Of a stretch of DNA of 11,456 nt, positions 7,016 through 11,456 are shown in pieces; position 1 is the stretch's first letter; the number at the start of each line of letters is the position of its first letter. The position numbers were made by a program, and so were the translations under genes. The notes under the pieces were generated by a model, which saw nothing but the letters and a program-made list of their open reading frames with translations, was not told where the DNA came from and did not search any database. The stretch covers positions 1 through 11,456 of the forward strand of contig JAAYXX010000450.1 in the NCBI GenBank assembly GCA_012515695.1. The letters are read 5' to 3'. This DNA comes from Chloroflexota bacterium (GTDB lineage: Bacteria; Chloroflexota; Anaerolineae; UBA1429).

Positions 7016-7141
7016 TACGTAGAATAAAGCATAGAGTAGCGCAGTCTCTAGCTTTTGTTAGCCATCTCGGGTACATTTCGCGATTCCTCTTGCCGCGCAA
7101 CGGCGGATGTGTTAATCTGGGCGAAACACAGGAGGGATACT

Positions 7142-8491
7142 ATGCCGCTAGACTTTCAGGGATTGGAAGACCGGTTGATCGACATCGTGCGTGACCTGGT
7201 GCGAATCGACACCACCAACCCGCCGGGCAACGAGGTTGAGGCCGCCCGTTATCTGGCGGACCTGCTGTCGCCTGTGGGCATCGAAACAGAGATCATCGAG
7301 CCGCACCCTGGGCGGGGCAATCTGGTGGCCCGTTTGCGCGGCACGGGCGAGAAAAAGCCGCTGGTGCTCATGGGGCATCTGGATGTGGTGGCCGCCAACC
7401 CATCTGATTGGAGCTATCCTCCCTTTGCCGCCGAAATCCACGACGGCTTTATCTGGGGGCGCGGCTCCACCGATATGAAGGACATGATCGGCATCAGCGC
7501 GGTCATCATGTTGGCCCTGGCCCGGCTGGGCCAACCCCTCAAGCGCGACGTCGTCATGATGGCGACCGCCGATGAGGAACAGGGGGGCGATTGGGGCATG
7601 GGCTGGCTGGTGCAGCATAGGCCAGAGCTGTTCGACGTGGCCTGCGCCATCAACGAGGGGGGCGGCAGTTCCCTTCAGGTGGGGGATAACCTGTTCTACA
7701 CCTGCCAGTCGGCGGAAAAGGGCGTCTGCCGCACCGTCTGGACGGCTCGCGGCAAAGGGGGGCACGGCTCGCACCCCCGGCGCGATATCGCCACCCTGCA
7801 ATTGACTCGCGCCCTGAACCAAATCGGCGATGGCTACCTGGAGGCGCGGGTGATCGACACCATGCGCGTGGCGCTCACCATGATTGCCTCTGCTCGCTCG
7901 GCGGACGCGATGGAGCGCACGGTTGCCCTGCTCGACCAGGGGAAAATCCCTGAAGCGATGGCTGCTGCTGGCTTTGACCAGGACGGCATCGAACGCTATC
8001 GCCCGATGTTCCATGACACCGTTTCCGTGACGGGCCTGCGCGCTGGCGACCCTCGCTATATCAACGTGATCCCGCCAGTGGCGACGGCCTATCTCGACGG
8101 GCGCATCTTGCCCGGCCAGACGTCGCGGGGGTTCCTGCAACAGTTGCGCGACCGGGTGAGCAACGACAAGGTTGAAATCGAGATCTACGAACGGCAGTAT
8201 GCTCAGGGGTCCGAGTCGTCCACCGACGCGCCCATTTTCCAGACCATCAGCCAGGTAGTGGCGGAACAGTGCAACGCGCAGGTGATCCCGTGGCAGTGCC
8301 AGGGGGCCACCGACGCCAAGCACCTGCTATCCCTGGGGATACCCGTGTATGGGTTTGTGCCCAGCCGCCCCTTGCCCGAAGGGGTAGAGGGAGCGGGGCC
8401 GCACGCGAACAACGAGCGCGTCTGGATAGAGAACCTGCCCTTTGCCCTGCACATCCTGGGCGAGATCGCGTACCGTTTTTGCACCGACTAG
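7142..8491 (+). CDS. M20-family metallopeptidase (ArgE/DapE/CPG2-like)
   Basis: The protein is 449 aa when started at 7142, where AGGAGG precedes the ATG; a start at 7055 lacks this and adds residues unlike the family. It has the full set of two-zinc M20 residues: H79 in GHLDVV with D81, bridging D111 in GRGSTDMKD, catalytic base E145 and ligand E146 in ADEEQGG, E172 in NEGGG, and H421 in GPHANNE. The lid/dimerisation domain (about 195-330) starts with GKGGHGSHP. Such enzymes cleave amide bonds of N-acyl amino acids or small peptides in the cytoplasm. The residues do not tell acetylornithine deacetylase, desuccinylase or dipeptidase apart. It is followed after 285 nt by the amidohydrolase on the same strand. 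The pair may be co-transcribed, although hairpins lie between them. Confidence 0.93.
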   Translation: MPLDFQGLEDRLIDIVRDLVRIDTTNPPGNEVEAARYLADLLSPVGIETEIIEPHPGRGNLVARLRGTGEKKPLVLMGHLDVVAANPSDWSYPPFAAEIHDGFIWGRGSTDMKDMIGISAVIMLALARLGQPLKRDVVMMATADEEQGGDWGMGWLVQHRPELFDVACAINEGGGSSLQVGDNLFYTCQSAEKGVCRTVWTARGKGGHGSHPRRDIATLQLTRALNQIGDGYLEARVIDTMRVALTMIASARSADAMERTVALLDQGKIPEAMAAAGFDQDGIERYRPMFHDTVSVTGLRAGDPRYINVIPPVATAYLDGRILPGQTSRGFLQQLRDRVSNDKVEIEIYERQYAQGSESSTDAPIFQTISQVVAEQCNAQVIPWQCQGATDAKHLLSLGIPVYGFVPSRPLPEGVEGAGPHANNERVWIENLPFALHILGEIAYRFCTD

Positions 8492-8519
8492 GCTCTCATT
8501 CCCGGCATCCTGCCGAGCC
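8491..8519 (+). other. Hairpin at the end of the peptidase gene
   Basis: GGCTC (8491-8495) pairs with GAGCC (8515-8519), enclosing GGCA-TCC-TGCC (8504-8514). It begins at the last base of the stop codon. No T-run follows, so it may slow RNA decay rather than terminate transcription. Low-confidence site. Confidence 0.3.
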
Positions 8520-8547
8520 AGACGCCTTATCCATGAGGAGGAGGGAA

Positions 8548-8656
8548 TTGGACCGCCACCATCCTTGGCGGCCCAAACCCGCGCAGAGGCCAGCAGGGAT
8601 GCTGGCGGTCCAGGGGATGGCACGCTCTTCTTTGGACCGCCGCCATCTTTGGCGGC
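8548..8656 (+). repeat. Short hairpin repeat pair in the peptidase-amidohydrolase gap
   Basis: A 25-nt unit beginning TTGGACCGCC and ending TTGGCGGC occurs at 8548-8572 and again at 8632-8656, with two mismatches. The second copy forms GCCGCCA-TCTT-TGGCGGC; the first has one unpaired position in the same stem. The first unit also belongs to a larger fold: GGACCGCC (8550-8557) pairs with GGCGGTCC (8604-8611), enclosing GCCAGC-AGGGAT-GCTGGC (8589-8606). It is non-coding. It resembles REP-type extragenic palindromes and is unrelated in sequence to the larger multi-hairpin element elsewhere in the window. Confidence 0.75.
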
Positions 8657-8776
8657 AACCGTCATAGATGCCGGGCCAACGCCTCCACAAGCCCGGAGGG
8701 CCGGGGGTGCGGGAGGCTTGGCCGCGGCTATGACGCGCAAGAGATTGCAGCGATACGCGAAGGAGAACGATAAGCG

Positions 8777-10774
8777 ATGACCGACCAACCCAAAACGGCG
8801 AACGCGTCGGAAAAGGTAGACATCCTGCTGCGCGGCGGCACGGTGTTGACCATGAATGCCGCCCGCCAGGTATATGCCCCCGGCTCGGTAGCTATCCGGG
8901 GCAACGCCATCGTGGCCGTGGGGCCGGTGGATGCCCTGGACGCCGCCTATGTCGCGGACCAGGTGGTGGATTGCGCCGATCAAGTGATTATGCCGGGGCT
9001 GATCAACACACACACCCACATGCCCATGAGCCTCTTGCGCGGCCTGGCCGACGACCTGCGGCTGGACGTGTGGCTGCACGGCTATATCCTGCCGGTGGAG
9101 CGCGAGTTTGTCAATCCCGAGTTCGCCTTCCTGGGCACGCTGCTTTCTTGCGCCGAGATGCTGCGCGGCGGAACGACCTGCTTTGCCGATATGTACTATC
9201 ACGAAGAAGAAGTTGCCTGGGCCGCGGTGCAGGCGGGGCTGCGCGGCGTGTGCGGCGAAACCATCATGAAATTCCCCACGCCCGACGCGGGCAGCTATGA
9301 GGAGAGCCTGCAATATACCGCCGATTTCCTCAGCCATTGGCAGGGCCACGAGTTGATCGTGGCCGTTCCCGCGCCGCATTCCATCTATATGTGCACACCC
9401 TCCATCCTGCAAGAGACCACTGCTCTGGCCCGCAAGTACGACGTGCCGCAGTTGATCCACGTTTCCGAGACATCGGACGAGGTGGAGAACTGGGTGGCGG
9501 CCACCGCCATGCGCCCTGTGCGCTGGCTCCAAGACCAGGGCGTGCTGGACTCCAAAGTGGTCGCGGCCCACTGCGTCCATGTGAACAGCGAGGAAATCCG
9601 CATTATGCAGGCCCACAGGGTGGGCGTGGCGCATAACCCGACCAGCAACCTCAAGCTGGCCAGCGGCGTCGCCCCCGTGGCCGAGATGCTAGAGCAACAC
9701 CTGTCTGTGGGCGTGGGAACGGACGGCTGCGCCAGCAATAACGACCTGGATATGTTCGAGGAGACGCGGCTGGCCTCCCTGTTGCCCAAGGGAGTCACGC
9801 ACAGCCCCGTGGTAGTGCCTGCCATCGAAGCGGTGGCAATGGCGACGATCTATGGCGCGCAAGCCCTGCACCTGGGCCACCTGATCGGCTCGGTGGAGGT
9901 GGGCAAACGCGCCGACCTGATCGTGGTGGATATGACCCGGCTGCATTCTGTGCCCCCGTTCGATACGACGGGCCGCAATATCTATTCCCGGCTGGTGTAT
10001 GCCGCTAAAGCCTGCGACGTGCGGGATGTGCTGGTCAACGGGCGGATGGTGGTGCGCGATCGGGCATTGTTGACGGTGGACGAGCGGCAGGTCATCGAAC
10101 AGGCCAATACCGTGGCCCAGCGCATCAACCGCTTTTTCGTGGCGCGAGAAAAGAGCGTGCAAGACAAGCTGCTGGCTATCGGCGGGCTGGAGCAGCAGGA
10201 AACCTTTGAGGTGCAGGTCAAGGGCACTCTGCGCGACCCGCAAATATTCGAGCAGGGCCTGCATCATCCCGATATTCTGATCACCGCGCACACCTCTCGC
10301 GATCAGTACGACACCTATTTCCTCTTTGAGGACCCGGCCCAGGGGCGGTTGCGCTATCGTGAGGATAACGTCATCCAGCCCGACGGCACGGTGCATCCCA
10401 TCTATAACCTGACCTTGACCGGCCCCAGCAGGGAGGCCGAGTATGAGGATAGCGTCGTGCTCAGTCGCTCGCGCTACACGGCCCCGGCGACCCGCAGCCT
10501 GCGCTTCTACCGGGAGTATTTCCAGCCCGCCGCCGAGCGCGAGATCGTCAAGCATCGCGAGCGGTTCCATATCCGTTACAAAGGCGTGGATTTCGCCGTG
10601 AACCTGGATCGCATCCAGCAGCCGCCGCAGAAGCAGCCCTACGTGGAAATCAAGAGCCGCACGTGGTCGCGGCAGGACGCGATCCGCAAGGCGGGCCTGA
10701 TTTCAGAACTGCTGCACATTCTGGGCGCCGAGCCAGAAGACATCCTGAAGCAGGAGTACGTGGATTTGCTGTAA
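8777..10774 (+). CDS. MTA/SAH-deaminase-like amidohydrolase with a C-terminal CYTH-like domain
   Basis: The protein has 665 residues, whereas deaminases of this family usually have 400-470. Residues 13-440 are a metal-dependent amidohydrolase. They show H79 and H81 in NTHTHMPMSLLRG, H228 with E231 in IHVSETSDE, H265 in AHCVH, and D316 in GTDGCASNND, the set seen in 5-methylthioadenosine/S-adenosylhomocysteine deaminases. Residues about 470-665 resemble a CYTH domain: FEVQVK (variant of ExExK, with Q480 for the second Glu), DTYFLFED, LRYRED, NLTLTGPSREAEYE, EREIVKHRERF, VNLDRI and VEIKSRTWS. CYTH proteins bind triphosphates in a beta-tunnel (ThTPase, class IV adenylate cyclase, inorganic triphosphatase). 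GGAG precedes the ATG by 11 nt, a long spacing. Deamination of an adenosine-type compound is likely. The role of the added domain is unknown. Confidence 0.88.
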   Translation: MTDQPKTANASEKVDILLRGGTVLTMNAARQVYAPGSVAIRGNAIVAVGPVDALDAAYVADQVVDCADQVIMPGLINTHTHMPMSLLRGLADDLRLDVWLHGYILPVEREFVNPEFAFLGTLLSCAEMLRGGTTCFADMYYHEEEVAWAAVQAGLRGVCGETIMKFPTPDAGSYEESLQYTADFLSHWQGHELIVAVPAPHSIYMCTPSILQETTALARKYDVPQLIHVSETSDEVENWVAATAMRPVRWLQDQGVLDSKVVAAHCVHVNSEEIRIMQAHRVGVAHNPTSNLKLASGVAPVAEMLEQHLSVGVGTDGCASNNDLDMFEETRLASLLPKGVTHSPVVVPAIEAVAMATIYGAQALHLGHLIGSVEVGKRADLIVVDMTRLHSVPPFDTTGRNIYSRLVYAAKACDVRDVLVNGRMVVRDRALLTVDERQVIEQANTVAQRINRFFVAREKSVQDKLLAIGGLEQQETFEVQVKGTLRDPQIFEQGLHHPDILITAHTSRDQYDTYFLFEDPAQGRLRYREDNVIQPDGTVHPIYNLTLTGPSREAEYEDSVVLSRSRYTAPATRSLRFYREYFQPAAEREIVKHRERFHIRYKGVDFAVNLDRIQQPPQKQPYVEIKSRTWSRQDAIRKAGLISELLHILGAEPEDILKQEYVDLL

Positions 10775-10798
10775 CAGGATAGAATGAAGGTTCGAAAA

Positions 10799-11012
10799 AT
10801 AGTTCGGCAACAGCCATGATGATAGGCGATTGATGAAGGTTAACAAAACACTTCGGTAACCCGCCGTGCCATCTCGTAGGCAGTTGAAACTGCACCAACA
10901 TCTGCAAAGCCTGCCTTCGCAGGCTAGGGAGCCAGTCGCCGAAGGGCGACTGAGCCAGCTTGCTGGCACGCAATGGTTGCTGCGGTTTCAACCGCTCATC
11001 GCAATGGCTGTT
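10799..11012 (+). repeat. Multi-hairpin intergenic repeat, copy 2
   Basis: The left end ATAGTTCGGCAACAGCCAT (10799-10817) matches copy 1 at 18 of 19 bases. AACAGCCAT (10809-10817) is inverted as ATGGCTGTT at the right end (11004-11012). Foldback GCAGTT-GA-AACTGC (10880-10893) and GCGGTT-TC-AACCGC (10982-10995) bound arm A AGCCTGC-CTTC-GCAGGCT (10908-10925), arm B CAGTCGCC-GAAG-GGCGACTG (10933-10952) and arm C GCCAG-CTTG-CTGGC (10954-10967). It begins 25 nt after the amidohydrolase stop and carries an extra stretch on its left (about 10830-10879) that copy 1 lacks. It fills most of the gene-free stretch 10775-11139. Confidence 0.85.
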
Positions 11013-11071
11013 ACGTCCGACTGGCTGAGTAGTTTGCGTGACCTGGTAGGGTCTATGATTTGTGTACCTGG

Positions 11072-11086
11072 CGTTAACCCGCTTGT
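11072..11086 (+). repeat. 15-nt direct repeat, first copy
   Basis: CGTTAACCCGCTTGT occurs here and again at 11305-11319. Related GGTAACCCGCYGTG strings begin copies 2 and 3 of the big element (10855 and 11340). The motif therefore seems to belong to the repeat family's left flank. Its function is unknown. Confidence 0.55.
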
Positions 11087-11139
11087 AACCTGGGCAATGC
11101 ATAATGGGCGCATGAACCAAAGGAGAAAGGGGATCTGAC

Positions 11140-11208
11140 ATGGTCAAGAGCAAAAGGGCATTGGTGATTGTTGTCTCGATACTGCTGTGGACGTTGCCCC
11201 TCCTGTAA
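11140..11208 (+). pseudogene. 22-codon signal-peptide-like ORF, probable gene remnant
   Basis: ATG at 11140 opens MVKSKRALVIVVSILLWTLPLL, then TAA. A basic start followed by about 15 hydrophobic residues is what a Sec signal peptide or a lone transmembrane helix looks like. AGGAGAAAGGGG lies just upstream, an unusually good ribosome-binding region for a chance ORF. The same frame continues past the stop for 22 more codons to TAA at 11277 (AGPVRFPPIPVI...), which reads like low-quality coding. The best reading is the 5' stump of a secreted-protein gene, cut off and replaced by repeats. A genuine 22-aa membrane peptide remains possible. Confidence 0.4.
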
Positions 11209-11304
11209 GCCGGGCCAGTTAGATTCCCGCCAATCCCTGTAATATCGCCCAGCACTGAAGGTGCCGGGCTGGTCTAAAGTAAAATGCCAAGTGCACTAAA
11301 CACC

Positions 11305-11319
11305 CGTTAACCCGCTTGT
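11305..11319 (+). repeat. 15-nt direct repeat, second copy
   Basis: This is identical to 11072-11086 (CGTTAACCCGCTTGT). It lies 21 nt left of copy 3 of the multi-hairpin element, in AT-richer sequence. Apart from this motif, I see no gene or other structured site between 11209 and 11339. Confidence 0.55.
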
Positions 11320-11339
11320 GATTTTTAACTATTTATCTG

Positions 11340-11456
11340 GGTAACCCGCTGTGCCATCGCGTAGGCAGTTGAAACTGCACCAACATCTGCAAAGCCTGCC
11401 TTCGCAGGCTAGGGAGCCAGTCGCCGAAGGGCGACTGAGCCAGCTTGCTGGCACGC
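11340..11456 (+). repeat. Multi-hairpin intergenic repeat, copy 3 (cut by window edge)
   Basis: These 117 bases align without gaps to 10855-10971 of copy 2, with two mismatches visible, so the two copies are recent or homogenised. The left foldback and arms A, B and C are complete; the right foldback lies beyond the window. It is in direct orientation with copy 2, at a 485-bp offset. Confidence 0.9.

Noticed and set aside
7148..9634. Long minus-strand open frames (7148-8323, 8327-9634) opposite the peptidase and amidohydrolase
   Set aside because: They lie opposite genes with complete catalytic motifs. Their translations are rich in His, Gln, Arg and Ala with no domain pattern, as expected for antisense frames in GC-rich coding DNA.
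9689..10570. 293-codon minus-strand frame opposite the C-terminal half of the amidohydrolase
   Set aside because: It is an antisense shadow with low-complexity composition and no plausible start site or motif, whereas the plus strand is clearly coding.
10650..11255. 201-codon minus-strand frame over the amidohydrolase end and repeat copy 2
   Set aside because: It starts in repeat DNA and ends inside a real gene on the other strand, with no family resemblance.
10855..11456. CRISPR array
   Set aside because: Repeats are 117 bp or longer, only two or three in number, and are separated by hundreds of bases. No short regular spacers and no cas genes are present.
10855..11456. Complete insertion sequence bounded by copies 2 and 3
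   Set aside because: No transposase frame exists between them. The only ORF is 22 codons, so at most this is a non-autonomous or decayed element.

Overview
The window is about 11.5 kb of GC-rich bacterial chromosome (roughly 60% G+C by eye) with compact operons, strong Shine-Dalgarno sites and recognisable sigma-70-type promoters. The gene mix suggests a Chloroflexota-like bacterium, possibly Anaerolineae: a heterodimeric YheI/YheH-type ABC exporter under a MarR regulator, a LiaF-like membrane protein with GSGP repeats, an M20 peptidase and an amidohydrolase with an extra C-terminal domain. This is an inference from gene style, not a proven assignment, and no rRNA or other taxonomic marker is present.

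Layout, left to right. 1-767 (minus) is the N-terminal 255 residues of a LacI-family regulator that runs off the left edge, with a consensus promoter and a tandem operator-like repeat in front of it. 916-5016 (minus) is a three-gene operon: MarR-family regulator, ABC half-transporter A (588 aa), ABC half-transporter B (623 aa). It has its own promoter and two candidate operators, and ends at a perfect 12-bp hairpin. 5017-5423 has no gene but holds the operon promoter, a multi-hairpin repeat (copy 1) and a 14-bp hairpin. 5424-6913 (minus) holds a 67-aa single-pass membrane protein and a 386-aa membrane-anchored beta-repeat protein. Transcription then diverges: 7142-8491 (plus) is an M20 metallopeptidase and 8777-10774 (plus) is a 665-aa amidohydrolase, separated by a short hairpin repeat family. 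10775-11456 is lower in GC and repeat-rich. It contains a second full copy and a third, edge-truncated copy of the multi-hairpin element, flanking a 22-codon signal-peptide-like ORF that looks like a gene remnant.

How the genes work together. The MarR-ABC-ABC operon reads as a drug- or metabolite-responsive efflux cassette. The two ABC subunits show complementary degeneration of one ATP site, which fixes their pairing as an asymmetric heterodimer. The peptidase and amidohydrolase are probably catabolic or salvage enzymes, but nothing here fixes their substrates.

The two most unusual things are (i) the amidohydrolase, whose N-terminal ~440 residues look like an MTA/SAH-type deaminase and whose last ~195 residues look like a CYTH (triphosphate tunnel) domain, and (ii) the multi-hairpin repeat, whose stems differ between copies by paired, compensatory substitutions.
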